A stretch of 64,000 bases of DNA from Perkinsus marinus ATCC 50983 (GCF_000006405.1 NW_003201384.1:174728-238727); one strand, 5' to 3'. Shown: positions 51,539 through 62,789, counted from the first letter of the stretch. The notes: generated by a model from the letters alone, not told the origin. A program made the numbers and translations.

Positions 51539-53935
51539 CTACATGTAAATAATCACTCCCACCGCACCAACTAACCCAAGGCAAGCTCGGAAGTATTGCC
51601 ACATCGTTTGCTCGGACTCAAATTCCTCATCTCGGTCTTCGGGTATGATCACATCAAATATGCGTATCCTATTTTCACTGTGAATAGCAATCTGAGAGTG
51701 CAATGACTAGTGCATCGATACCCTAGAGCTCCCCACTTCCCCATGGACGGCCTCCCTCCACCACACACTAGCCCCATGAGTCGGTAGGCCGGTCGTGACA
51801 CGGTACATCTCCCTCAACAGGGGACGGCCTTCCATAGTGGAGGTATCATCCGAACCGCCTTGCCGGATTGCTTGCAGTGAGCGGCTCCATGCCAGCTTTA
51901 TATCGTACACAGATATGACTCGACCACAAATGAGCACCACAACGTGGGGCTGTAGAGGCAGCAACAATACCTCACCACGCTTGCACGTTGGGAAAGAAAA
52001 AAGACCTGACAATTGCCTTTTCAAGTGAGAAACAGCCAAACCAAATTAAACTTATCTCCGAGTGTATAAGCTGTTGGCATACCACTTTTCTGGTTCTTCT
52101 TGAGGCCGAGCGCCACCACGCTACCGTCATCAAGACTCGCAAAGATCGTCATCATCGACCCCAAGCGGTGCCCGGTTCTCATTTTCACTATGCGCCGACC
52201 GAACTAATCAAACGTGAGAATATCTGCATGGGGAATCATAGCGTCTCACGAGCCAGCTTTCAACACCATCTACGACCGCGTTAGTGATGATATCGTCACT
52301 AATGACGATGACCCTCACCCAAGAATCGCCTGAAGTACTGATCACTTTCCAGCAATATGGAGAGAGGGAAATATGCACATGGTTAACCACATGTTTTGGT
52401 GACAATATAGGAATTCTGAAAGAAAATCTTAGTTGTTTTCGAACACTTCTACCCATGCAAACTCCATAATTAGTAAGGAAACTCCTGAGCTCAGCTGAGG
52501 ATAGCAATTACATATTCCTCCAACACTGCTCTCCAAGGTCACCAACTAGGTCCCTACCGTATGCAACAGCGGTATGTCCAGACTTGTTTATTGGTATCAC
52601 ACCGATAACGCCGATCATATCGTCCGACTCCCACAACACGTCACCATCAAGATTCAGAACCCAAAGACCACCAGAAGAAGTAACTACAGGGGATTTCCGA
52701 ATAAATTTTTGTGCAAGGTGAATATTCAGATGGTGCCAGTGCTGTTGGAAGCCTCGCCGGCACTCACGAGAAAACCAACTTACACGCTCGTCAAAAGATT
52801 GCTTATAATGGAGCAGGTCGCACTTAGCTGTTATTTCACTCGAGTAATAACTGCATAACTGCTCCCTTTTCACGGCTTTTCCAACTTTTATGAATATTCA
52901 ACTTGCACAAAAAGCTATTCGAAAAATCACATTTTTATTCGGACACCTTGCACCATTGTAATCACGTCCGACCGCAGTGAGGATCTCACCCGTGATGATA
53001 TGAGCCTTGCGGTCCTCAGTAGGAGCCCGGCCCAGCGGCAGCACCACAAGATCGATAATTTCCGACTCCCCCACCTCCACGAACCGTCTCGACCACAGTG
53101 TTACGTTCGGAGGTCGATCGATAAACATTGACTGGACGTTTCGCCAACGACTTCTCTCCTCAGGGGTGGACACGGGACTCTTAATCTCCAGAAAAAATAT
53201 TGATATTTTATTTCCAACTGCTGTCACAATTCGGCCCCCAGCGTTAGAGAGCGCTCCGACGGCTAGTCGCGGCGTAACAGTCCTGTTGCCAGGTAAGACC
53301 GTGGAGAATATCTCCCCATAGCCCGATTCGTAATCGACCAGACTGAGCTTCTTTGAAGATGATATTTTTATGAGGTAACCGTGGGGGGAGAAATTCGGTG
53401 CTGACAGTGAGCAATGAAAATTTCGTTCGCAATGACGACCTCACTAGAAACAAGTCGTTTGTTTTTGGTCGAACGGGTCGGGAAAAATCCGATAACATCA
53501 ATTCCCTCCTCATCATGTTCATCCAGTCTGAGTGCCATAGCGCTTTCTCCTCCCCAGTTGTTGTCTTCAAATGAGATCTCCCGCGCTGTGTTCACCTACA
53601 CCCGTGGTACGATCGAGAATCATTCAGATGAAGTTTAGCTCAATGAAAAGCAGTGTGGGAAAATATACACATTGTTAACTACATGTGTTGGTGAGAATAT
53701 GAAAATTCTGAGAGGAAATTTTGGGGAAGTTCTATCTGGAATCGTAAGCAAGCTTCGATAAATAGTGAGGAAACTCCTGAGCTCAGCTGAGAAAAGCAAA
53801 CATATATTTCCCCAACCCTGATGAAAAGCCGCTACCGAATGGTTACCATACTCAGCGTTATACGCGAGAAACGAACCTTTCGTGAGTGCCAGCGCATTCA
53901 TATGAGCATACCGGGACAACCATCAGAATAGCCTA
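51539..53935 (-). CDS. Beta-propeller protein with C-terminal membrane segment
   Basis: Blocks from 5' to 3': about 53895-53823 (MNALALTKGSFLAYNAEYGN), about 53600-53410 (ISFEDNNWGGESAMALRLDE, GFFPTRSTKNKRLVSSEVVI), about 53330-52935 (LPGNRTVTPRLAVGALSNAG; TAVGNKISIFFLEIK; EIIDLVVLPLGRAPTEDRKA), about 52800-52530 (SGGLWVLNLDGDVLWESDDM, a PQQ-like strand pair), about 52345-52130, and about 51930-51539 (HSENRIRIFDVIIPEDRDEE, then GLVGAVGVIIYM-stop). The closing hydrophobic stretch makes it tail-anchored or type I. FAM234/ITFG-, EMC1- and Sec12-like propellers were considered; none is proven. Introns hold MITE-A copies. The 3' end is duplicated at 47508-47730. The start is uncertain; a frame to about 54240 (IVIATSSPPELLSIVQRTLE) may be an earlier exon. 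Confidence 0.5.
52346..52532 (-). repeat. MITE-A copy 10
   Basis: Reverse orientation: GAGGGAAATATGCACATGGT, TTTTGGTGACAATATAGG, CTGAGCTCAGCTGAGGATAG, CATATTCCTCCAACACTGC. Intron of the beta-propeller gene. Confidence 0.75.
53649..53818 (-). repeat. MITE-A copy 11
   Basis: Reverse orientation: CAGTGTGGGAAAATATACAC, ATGTGTTGGTGAGAATATG, CTGAGCTCAGCTGAGAAAAG, ACATATATTTCCCCAACC. Intron of the beta-propeller gene. Confidence 0.75.
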
Positions 53936-54227
53936 TACGAGGCTCACCAAGTGGCAATATCGCTGGGACCATTCGCTGGTATTGGGTTCTATACCACTCA
54001 ACAGAGCTATGCGGTGCTTCCTCGAGTCCTCCAGAGTACGCTGTACGATACTGAGTAGCTCAGGTGGCGATGAAGTCGCGATAACGATGTGAGTGAGGCA
54101 TAAAATGTGATACCGTAACATGAGAACTTCATACAAACCCTTCGCGGATTTAGTGACAATCTGTATGAAGAAGTTCCCACTCGTTTGAATTGACAGCGAA
54201 ACACTGCTGATATCGTTGAGCTCATTT

Positions 54228-56193
54228 TCACACTCCATAGGACTCGGAATCGGGTGAGAAACGGCGCTTCCACATAACGTGAGTCCGAGCAACAAGATCG
54301 ACAGCTTTACGACGGTTCAAAGGCTGACCACCGTGCATAAAGGAGTTGATGACGCCACTGAAAAAGTCAGAATGAAGATCCTTAGAACACGACTGCTGGA
54401 CTTACTGCGTTGGATATTTATACCACCTGAACCACTCTCTGATACCCGAAATGGTATTGGGATAAGCTGATTCCAACTAAAACGATACAGATAGGAGCTC
54501 CCATCGGAAAATCGCGACTTTAAAGTGATCGTAGCATGTGCATTTGCGAATGCTTTCTCTCAAGGAACAATGGTAATTCCCGTCGAAAATTATGGAAAAA
54601 AACTTTTTTTCCGGAAAAAATTTCGACAACTATCGAGAGATGAATCAATGAACTGATATACTCGTTCGCACAGTGTTGGAAAATATATCCGCTTTCCTCA
54701 GCTGAGCTCAGGAGAATCCTCGCAAACTAAAGGCGTTTACACTAGACTTGGTATAGAAGTGCGCAGAAACGAAATGAAATCCCCCAAAAGTTCCTCTGAA
54801 TCTCCATATTGTCATCACCAACACACGTAGTTGACCATGTGCATATTTTTCCCCACACTACTCGAACCGTCATCCCAAGTGACCAACATTACATCATTTA
54901 TATCGTTAATCCGGTCGAACAACGGATCGTCGGTCGCTATAACGATGATTTTCCAGTCAGCCTCTCCCCCATCGACGAGGCCCAGGGCTCCCAGAATCTG
55001 AACGACCCCCACAGAGTACTATTCTAAGCTTGTTTAACTCTATTCAAAATTCTAGCAGTACTACTGGTACTACTCTATGCGAAATTCTAGCAGTACTACT
55101 GGTACTACTCTACGCGAAATTCTAGCAGTACTAGTACTATTCTAAACTGGTACTACTTTAACGCTGATTATTTGGCCTGTATGATACTGAGTCGCTGGTC
55201 GGCCCACTTCTATCAAGTCTAAAGGATCTCCATCGCCATAGAGACCCACTTCCTCCTCGACATTCGGGTCCTGAGATGAATCAACTGTCCTTAGCGATGC
55301 TATCACATACTTTAACACAGTGTTGGAAAATATATACATGTTCCAATACGTGTGTTGATGACAATACGAAAATTTTGAGGACATTTCGGGGAATTCTTCG
55401 AAATTCTCATCATTCACACGAAAGCGGGCTGAAGTGTACAGAAACCAACGAGAATTTTCCAAAATTTTCTCAGGAATAATCATCACGTGATTGACTATGT
55501 TGCATATTTTTCCACACTTTTCCATCATAGAAAGAATAGAAGTATAACCAACAACTCGTTAATTTCTTGCCGACCTCGAACGTCTGTGGAGCCGCGCCGT
55601 AGTTCCAGTATATAGCTCCGGGATACTCGCGCAGGGAACCATCTGAGAACAAGCATAACGGCCGACTGCAGACGACAAAAGTCACCTTTGAAGAGATCCT
55701 GTTTGATTGGGTTCACTGCAGGGTAGTTGTACGATTCACGACTGATCTCCATCTTAGCACGAGTGAATCGAGGAATCTCCACCGCCATTCTAATAAGGCC
55801 TTCATCATTGTCATTCACATACAACGGAACCTATCACAAGAATATATAGCGGAAAGACCGAGGCATTACATCGTGCCAGAATGATATAGGCTGACACTCA
55901 GACGAATCACTTGATGAACGTGTGCAACACTCGAGCTCATACGCTGTGGTACCGGCCTGGCCAACTGGGATGATACCAAACTCCTCAGAGGTCCCCTTTG
56001 AAGATCTGGCAAGGTCTAAGGCCTTAGGGGTGGACCGAAGCCACTGGAAGAGGGATAGAGATGAGTAGAAGAAAAGGCCGATCAGCGATAGGGCTAGTAT
56101 GATGGGGTAACGTGAACGGTTCTTTCGTGATGATCGTGTTGGTCGTTTTATGGTCATTTTGTGGCTCTCAATCCAAACTGAACGCATGCGCAT
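54228..56193 (-). CDS. Family I inorganic pyrophosphatase with N-terminal membrane anchor
   Basis: Hydrolyses pyrophosphate to phosphate. Start ATG 56193 or, in frame, 56157 (MTIKRPTRSSRKNRSRYPII). A basic stretch precedes one hydrophobic helix (YPIILALSLIGLFFYSSLSL). The catalytic body then follows in order: SFWHDVPLYVN...VEIPRFTRAKMEIS, YPAVNPIKQD, GAIYWNYGAAPQTFE, GDGDPLDLIEVG (the D-x-D-P-x-D metal-binding signature), ILGALGLVDGGEADWKIIVI, DPLFDRINDINDV, REWFRWYKYP, RRKAVDLVARTHVMWKRRF, stop 54228. The order matches eukaryotic soluble PPases from end to end. The anchor is unusual for this family. Introns carry two MITE-A copies and a 35-bp minisatellite. One exon join (55666-55685) is 20 nt and one base off canonical frame. 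Confidence 0.85.
54672..54862 (+). repeat. MITE-A copy 12
   Basis: CAGTGTTGGAAAATATATCC, TTCCTCAGCTGAGCTCAGGA, GAAGTGCGCAGAAACGAAAT, CACCAACACACGTAGTTGAC, CATGTGCATATTTTTCCCCA. The two ends form the terminal inverted repeat CAGTGTTGG-AAAATAT. Pyrophosphatase intron. Confidence 0.8.
55045..55155 (+). repeat. 35-bp intronic minisatellite, about three units
   Basis: Units of ATTCTAGCAGTACTACTGGT followed by ACTACTCTAYGCGAA, with internal AGTACTACTGGTACTACT palindromes. Within a pyrophosphatase intron. Confidence 0.8.
55316..55522 (+). repeat. MITE-A copy 13, variant with both termini
   Basis: Both ends are clear: ACAGTGTTGGAAAATATATAC and GCATATTTTTCCACACTTTT. It has GTGTGTTGATGACAATACG from the right half near the left end and AGTGTACAGAAACCAACGAG inside, so it looks like a rearranged or right-end-duplicated copy. 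Pyrophosphatase intron. Confidence 0.7.
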
Positions 56194-58143
56194 CAGGATA
56201 TTCCATTATCGACCTAGAGATATGGTTCATGGTCGACCTCAAGATACCTGGATAGGTGTAATTGGACAACTACCTCACTTAGATATCCAGTGGATATTAT
56301 CCACGAATTAGGAGACTCAACTATTAACGCGACCACATCCACTAGAAGCTCTTATATGTTCACAGTAGGAGGGTCCTACAATAGCCTACTGTCAGTAAGA
56401 CCCTTGAGAGCTTATCATTATTATACGCATGTGAGCTATCGTCATTGGAAATAAACAGCTCAATCAAGTATAATACAGTGTTAAACGGGGGCAACAAGAA
56501 AATTGACAAGATGGCAGAAAAAGTAATCACGAGCAGTTATTAATTCACATTTACGAGCAACCTCTATTTGGAGATACTCATTCATCGTTGCATTGAGAGT
56601 AACCAGAAACCCGAACGGTTATAAGAGTGAAAGCTGTCACCCAAGGTAACCAGAAGTGGGACGAAGGAGAAATTACTGGCGAGCGCGAGAAAAATTGGTA
56701 GCGACGAAGAGAAAATGGTGGCCCGCGTCGAGTAGGCGGGAGTAATTCGAAACAACCTGAGGTTGTCAACCTCACGCGTTCCTAGACGGGCACTGAATTC
56801 CAGAACTTTTATAGCAGAAAAATGCCGTTACTGTGAACGGCGGGTAAGCGAAGCGAACCATTATCCGTGCATTTCATTCTCATCAGCGTACTTTGATATC
56901 GCGCGCGCCCAGTATCATCTGATATCGTACGGCTTCGGATCCTTGTTACGGATTGTAGCTGTCAGGCGAAGGCCTGAATTAGACCCTCAGAGTTGTAACT
57001 CAGTTGAAGTTCATTTGTGAGTTCAACTGTGAACTGGACTTGAATAGATCTGATCTGTTCCAATTGGTTATCTTTGTAGCATCGTATAGCTACATCGTAT
57101 CTGCAATAATCGTATTACATCTAACTAGTTATCTACTGTCGCGCTGAGCATCTAGTATGGTGGGGACTAGACATTCGAACAAGTCTGGACTAGTATCTTT
57201 AGGAGATCGCGGCGAGGCTGTTTCTCAGGATCCTTGTAGGCATCCATCAGATCCATCCGGATCATCATCAACCTTCGTATCTCCGCTACACCTAGAACGT
57301 CAATCGGTTCAAGGCAACGACGCTAACCCACAAGGTTCTCCTCCTAGTCGCCTCACAGCTCGACGCTCACATCACCCGGAATCGAACCCCCGGTCAGAGC
57401 GTGCCACGGAAGGAAAAGGGTCCCCGAAGGCAACACTTAGGACAAGTTTAGTCAACGTTCAACTCGATTGGGTTGGTGTTGACTCAACACTGTTGAGTAC
57501 GGTCCAAGGTTGGATTCAATTTGTCGCATATTGCTTTATTATTTCTTCTGTCTGAAACTACTTATCCACATCGCCGAGAGATTAGTCCCCGTCGCGCAGT
57601 TCTTGTTCCGAGTTATTTCCTTCAAAAAGGTCTATCCATGGTACAGGGGATTTGGAAGTTAAGAAGTTCCACTTCACCCACTTTTTTCTGGACAAAACCA
57701 TAGTGGTTATTGTGGTAGGTCGCAGACGCTGTTGTCGTAGATAAAATCACAGTAACAGTCATAATGCCATTATCACCATTGGTCACAGTAGCTGTTGTCG
57801 TTACAAGAGATTATCTCTGCATCACAGTATAAAAATCAATATCAGTATAATCGGTAACTGCCTTACGGGGATTGTCGTTGTTGTAAAAATCATAGTTGTA
57901 GAGGTAGCGGCTAGAGTACAGAGTGGCATTCTCAAACTGCTAGCGATAGTCACAGCTATAGTAGAATTGGTCACAAGAGTCGTCCTGTTGGTCAAAGACT
58001 ATGACCGAAGTACCGACTCGGTACTACCGAGTAGTTGTTGCCATATTGCAACCCTTAGTAGTTGACAACCACCGATCCTCGAAATCACAGATGGTGTTGG
58101 TCTTGCAGTGATTGTCATAGGCTACGACTCATAGCTGTTGTCA
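56194..58143. other. Gene-poor region
   Basis: No recognised gene apart from the uncertain frame 57157-57555. 57700-58050 is a degenerate stretch rich in GTTGT/CACAGTA words. A B-box-like GGGGGTTCGATTCC lies on the minus strand at about 57376-57391. Confidence 0.45.
57157..57555 (+). CDS. Hypothetical frame, possibly retroelement-derived
   Basis: ATG 57157 opens 132 codons (MVGTRHSNKSGLVSLGDRGE...). The N-terminal half is polar, Ser/Pro/Arg-rich and lacks structure, as in gag-type leaders. The end is hydrophobic (GWIQFVAYCFIISSV). No zinc knuckle, protease or polymerase follows. A tRNA-like box overlaps it. It could be chance. Confidence 0.25.
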   Translation: MVGTRHSNKSGLVSLGDRGEAVSQDPCRHPSDPSGSSSTFVSPLHLERQSVQGNDANPQGSPPSRLTARRSHHPESNPRSERATEGKGSPKATLRTSLVNVQLDWVGVDSTLLSTVQGWIQFVAYCFIISSV

Positions 58144-58480
58144 TGTCAAACTCAGCAGGACTGACAGGGCTGGATCCAGACCAGCAAAGAGCCTCTCAGG
58201 AGATCGTGGAAAGCGTGAGGGCAACTTTGGTGAATATCGCCGGATCTGATAAGAGATACTACCATATCACAGGATATGCTGGTACTGGGAAAATTTTACC
58301 TCAATACTATCATCCGCGAACTAGGGGCTGATCCGCCCAGTTACTAGGTGGTAGCTTGGCTAGTCCTCATCAAGTTATTCTGAGCTGGAACGGTATCTCG
58401 GCTAAGCAACTTGGGGGAATGACGACAATGCCGTCCTTCGGGCGTAGCTTCGATGATACAGGTATGGTCGGTGATAATTT
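58144..58480 (+). pseudogene. Decayed Pif1-like helicase fragment
   Basis: The frame from ATG 58144 reads GLDPDQQRASQEIVESVRAT...YHITGYAGTGK, the Q-motif region and Walker A of Pif1/RecD-type helicases. After GGGAAAATTTTACC the expected continuation (FYLNTIIRELGAD) is in another frame, so one base is missing or gained. Further on, NGISAKQLGGMTTMPSFGRS matches the family's 'GiAAk.igG.Tih..fg' motif Ia block, again in a new frame. No later motifs (DE-box, GxxxQ) were found. Such pieces commonly come from Helitron-type elements or a nuclear Pif1 duplicate; which is unknown. Confidence 0.55.
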
Positions 58481-59591
58481 ATCAACGCCCATCCCGGCCG
58501 GAGATTCCACTTTTCCAAGCTAATTGTCTCCTTTCATATGTGAGGATTTTTTCACGTATTTCGGCGAAGAAGGTCGCCGGTGCTATTTGCTGCGCAACCC
58601 TTCGCTGAAGAGCCTTCAGTCCCCGAAGTTTGACGACAAGCCCGACAGTGTTCGGGATTGAGAGACCTGTACAAGGTTCGCTATATCGTATTTTCCCCTT
58701 TTTCTACCTACAGAGCCATACAACAGGCTATTGAAAACTAGAACTCAATATATTTTGATCTAATGTCATAACGGCGTTATTATAACGCATATGTGCGTTA
58801 TCACTGATAACGCATACATGCGTTCAACGGCAGAAATCACCCGGCGTATGGTCAGAGGCTTGAGAAGGACTGAGGAGGGGAAACGATAACGGATAATCGC
58901 TTTGAAATTTCGAGGATCCTGAAATGGACCCTCGATGGACCTCGTTTGTATCCAGCCATATGGGAGCCGGCGGCATACATGCCCCAAATGTGAAGTAAAT
59001 TGATTGAATAGGATACAATTGTGGCAGAGTCGGGGAATATAGGGAAGTTCAATGACCGGAAGAATGCTAAGCATCTTTTGCCTATCACTGAAACGCCCAG
59101 GAACTGGAATAAGAATGTTGAGCATCTTTTGCTTGTCATTTTGCTGTCTTGGATAGAGGCTGACTGGTGCGGGTTCAACCCACTGGGTTGTTGTATGAGT
59201 GTGGCTGATACTCGACCAGCAAAAACACTGTATGGAGCTTGCTGTTATGGAGTGTCTACGGATGATTTTGGAAAGGGAACGGTAGTACCGTTACGGTACC
59301 TAAAAATCACTCAAGCAAGCTGGCCAGAGTATGGATTTCCATTTTGTTTTCACTTTCAAATTATCCATCATGGGCATACGAGTATCCAAGGCGACCTCTG
59401 TCAGAAAATCACTTAAAATCCCCATGCAGGCTCTACTGATTCCCTCTGGACTGAGGTGAGACAGGATAGGCGATTGGTGTGAAAATCTCGGAAAACGCAC
59501 TGCGAAGAATTAACGCTGGTCGCTGAAATGTCTTGGCTGAATATACTATACTTGGATGAAGTCGCGGCTCTGCATCACACCGTGCTGGATG

Positions 59592-59625
59592 CGAATGGAG
59601 GTCCGGTGGTTCGGACCTCCATTCG
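59592..59625. repeat. 14-bp perfect hairpin
   Basis: CGAATGGAGGTCCG, 6-nt loop, CGGACCTCCATTCG. Confidence 0.75.
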
Positions 59626-59911
59626 GAGACCGCCCGGACCAACTTCCCGCATCGCATAGCAACAGCAGCCTCGTCGACAGAGGTCGGGAAATGTCGGGCC
59701 CGGGACCCGAACCCTGAGCCCGACTTGCCAGATCCCTCTGCGAGACCGCCCGAGACGGACTTCCCGGTAAGGGTGATTCACTCTGCGGAGACGCCGTTGC
59801 TTCCAGGAGTGATTCCATCAGTATTTCCTACGCCTCACGGCGATTATGAAGTTCATCTGGGTGCAGCTGCTCTCTTTTCTGACAGAAAATTTCTGTGAGT
59901 ATCCTGGCAAG

Positions 59912-59948
59912 CGAATTCACTCTCACGCATTGAGAGAGTGGATTCGCA
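59912..59948. repeat. 14-bp near-perfect hairpin
   Basis: GCGAATTCACTCTC, loop ACGCATT, then GAGAGAGTGGATTCGC (one mismatch and a small offset). Confidence 0.65.
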
Positions 59949-61232
59949 TGCCATTGCGTCGCACTCTCAGGTACGAGAGACGGAATCGTCGGACAGCGAG
60001 TAAACAACAGCTGTTCCCGAGGGCCTCAGGCAGCACCGTCAGTGTCGAATACGTCGCATACGCAAACGTATGTGGTTATCGTATCATATGTAAGCGTATC
60101 ACTCTAAGTTATAGTCTCTAATGCTAACACATGAGTGTTGAGGAATGACCTTTATAGATAACACAAGTCTTCAAATGCCTCATCTTACGTTGAGGTGAGT
60201 TTGATAGATTATCATCCATAATGATAACGCGATTCACGTTATATTGTTTTATCACGTTCATCATTGGCTAATAAGCATATCATGCAATGAGACGTTGGCT
60301 AAAATATGTGTTGAAGAATCCTGGACTCTATTCACCGTAGTGCTGAAGGCTCTTGAGGGAGACTCGTAAATGCTATGATGGAGGATTCGGTAGATGTTAC
60401 ACCATCCGAGCAACAGCCAGGAGGCACCCGACACTACCAGAGTCTGACAGTGGCCAGTCGTGCACTGTCGATAATAAACAGCTGTGGAAATATCTTTTGC
60501 AGTTCGTGCCAAAGCCCTCAGTTGCCTATTCTGAGTATCACTGCCAAGTCAATACCAACACTCGATAGTACGTGTCACATACTATGTGAGACGATCACAC
60601 TCATATGACCAGACACGAACGCATCTTAACGCACCAGTACAATCAAACCGAGCTCTATTTCTCTGTCTCGAGGGCTAAGTTAAATCACCCTGGCATCATT
60701 TCAATCGTACCATCCCCAACTTATCAACTCAATTGCAGTCACGCAAAGACTTTAGTATAAGGTGGTCAAAGAGGAAAAAGATATGTGTCGGTCACACAGG
60801 ACAGAGTGAAAGGAATGAATAAGAATGGTCAACTTTGGTACAGCGACATGACGACAGTGTCAAATGCAACAACAAGAAGTACAAGAACGATAAGATAGGA
60901 GAACAAAGAATGCAGATAAACCATTAATTCACACTGAGCATTTCCTAATCCTCGCCACAGGAGTAATTCATGGACTCCTCGCGAGGGAATAACCTGTGAG
61001 AAAGAGTAAAGTAGCGTCCAGTAATAAACTTCACCCCAAGCCGCTGATGAGAAGCCAAATCTCAGTTAAAATCTGACTCAAGTTAGTAACGTGGAATTCA
61101 GTCGACAACCTAATGAGGCGACAACCACAGAAACCAGCACCTGTTCTTTTTCCAACCACACTGATTGACGTCTATTAGCGTCGAGGTCGCTTCTATACGC
61201 ATACGATGGTGACACGAAACAGTATGACCCAC

Positions 61233-62540
61233 CTAAACTCCTCCACCACTAGAGATGCACTTGTCGTCATATGCGGAGTCGCTCGCTAATACATCGACAG
61301 CTTGCCCATCATTCTTGTGCGAACCACGGGATATCTCTGCTACGTCTTTAGCTGTCGGGTCGGCTGTTAGTTGCATGCCAACACCTCTCATCTCGATAAG
61401 TGAGCAGACACTCTCAGTGAGAGCCGCCTCTTCTTTACGCCTAAGAACAGAGAGGTCCCCGGTTCCATCCCCATACTTCACATCTCGATTAATATCCCAA
61501 ACCCAGGCAAGTGAGTTTTTCTCACTTTGTACATCACAGAATCAACAATTATTGTTAAAAATATTATATTTTTGACTGCAATCCCCGAGGTCCCAGGCTT
61601 ACCTTTTCAGCACTTTCTCAACCGCCAGCAATGTAACCCTCTCCAGTTTCTTCATCTCCTCACCCGAAAAGATATAGTCGTCCTCCGTCAGAGTAAACAC
61701 CTTCACCGCTGCGACACCGTGTGACGGGTTCAATACAAGAACCTCAAGGAACCTCAGTAGAAAAATGGATTTCAACAGCGAAGTCCTACCATATCCTTCA
61801 GGAAATCGATCGACGGATCGATTTTGTATCCGCAATGAGCTTTACCATCTGCAACAGAAAATCGAAAAATGGCGGAGCGAAGCACTGAGCATCAACTCAC
61901 TGGCTGGGACCACCAACTGTGTAGCTACTCTGAAGAGATCTCTTATGAAAATGAAAGGGGCCACTACAATGAATAATAGGAACTCGAGAATACCCACTAC
62001 AACACCTGAATGACAGAAGACAGTTGAAAAAGGAGTGGTATGAAAAATACGGAGTAATGATAGCCATCCATTATTTTATGTCAACAGAATACACTTCTTC
62101 ACAGCATAAGAGCCGAGCAACAGAATGCCCCCTATCCTTCAACCTCCCGTTCGAATCCCACATCCGACATTTCTCCCCCCGAGGCTCTCAATTCTCCCCT
62201 TTTCCCAGTGGAAGGAGGGTAGTACACACACGATGACAAAATTCCCGAGCCGATCTCGAACCCACTGGTCACCTATTATGTGTTCTGGCATATCGCAAAT
62301 TGTGTGATGGTGTCTCCAATCACTTCAACTATGATTCTTACTCACTCGCAAACTCCCCAACTCACCAATCAAGAATCCATACAAACCACCCTCTTGTCCA
62401 CCCTGGACCATACGACGGAATAACTTCACAAACGACTTCAACCATCGTATCTTCATCACAACACAAGTCACACAATCGTACCTAATCCGTATCTTACGAA
62501 GTGAACATATAAGATTCCTCCTCTCGTCCGAGCCCAATCA
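61233..62540 (-). CDS. Uncharacterised protein, several exons
   Basis: Minus-strand blocks: about 62460-62340 (MKIRWLKSFVKLFRRMVQGG), about 61835-61600 (GYGRTSLLKSIFLLRFLEVL...VKVFTLTEDDYIFSGEEMKK), and about 61505-61233 (AWVWDINRDVKYGDGTGDLS, then an acidic Ser/Asp tail, stop 61233). The middle block is the most protein-like, with a hydrophobic strand-helix and a Lys/Glu helix. Family unknown; borders are approximate. Confidence 0.4.
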
Positions 62541-62624
62541 GCTGTTCGAAGCGGTTCAAGGCAGAGATTCTCCCCAGCGCTTTGCATCAGCAAGGCGCAC
62601 ACCGGACCTGTCAGGAACAGCATC

Positions 62625-62778
62625 AGAATATATATTTGGTTTCCTCAGCTGAGCTTATCAGTTTCCTCATTCCATTATGAAAATCCACACACGATTTCGA
62701 GTAAAACTATACACAAACCAACGATAATTTTCCAAATTTTCCTCAAAATTTCCATATTTTTACCAACTTTACACACTG
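62625..62778 (+). repeat. MITE-A copy 14
   Basis: CAGAATATATATTTGGTTTC, CCTCAGCTGAGC, AACTATACACAAACCAACG, TTTCCATATTTTTACCAACTTT. The 5' terminus is degraded. Not clearly inside an intron. Confidence 0.65.
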
Positions 62779-62789
62779 GTCGAGAGAAA

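Larger units (their letters stand above)
58481..61232. other. Hairpin-rich intergenic region
   Basis: No recognised genes. ATAACGCAT/ATGTGCGTTAT repeats at 58770-58830; a 14-bp perfect hairpin at 59592-59625; a 14-bp near-perfect hairpin at 59912-59948. Unsupported frames: plus 59021-59416 (contains a GCATCTTTTGC direct repeat), minus 59546-59818 (over the hairpin), plus 60375-60608. Confidence 0.45.

Noticed and set aside
51539-53935. Naming the beta-propeller gene EMC1 or Sec12
   Set aside because: The topology fits loosely, but the C-terminal residues known for EMC1 (basic tail after the membrane segment) are absent and no diagnostic Sec12 motif is visible.
53933-54295. Secreted 120-aa ORF with signal-like N-terminus
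   Set aside because: Its upstream half is an off-frame reading of the pyrophosphatase C-terminus (QPLNRRKAVDLVARTHVMW...), which is the real frame.
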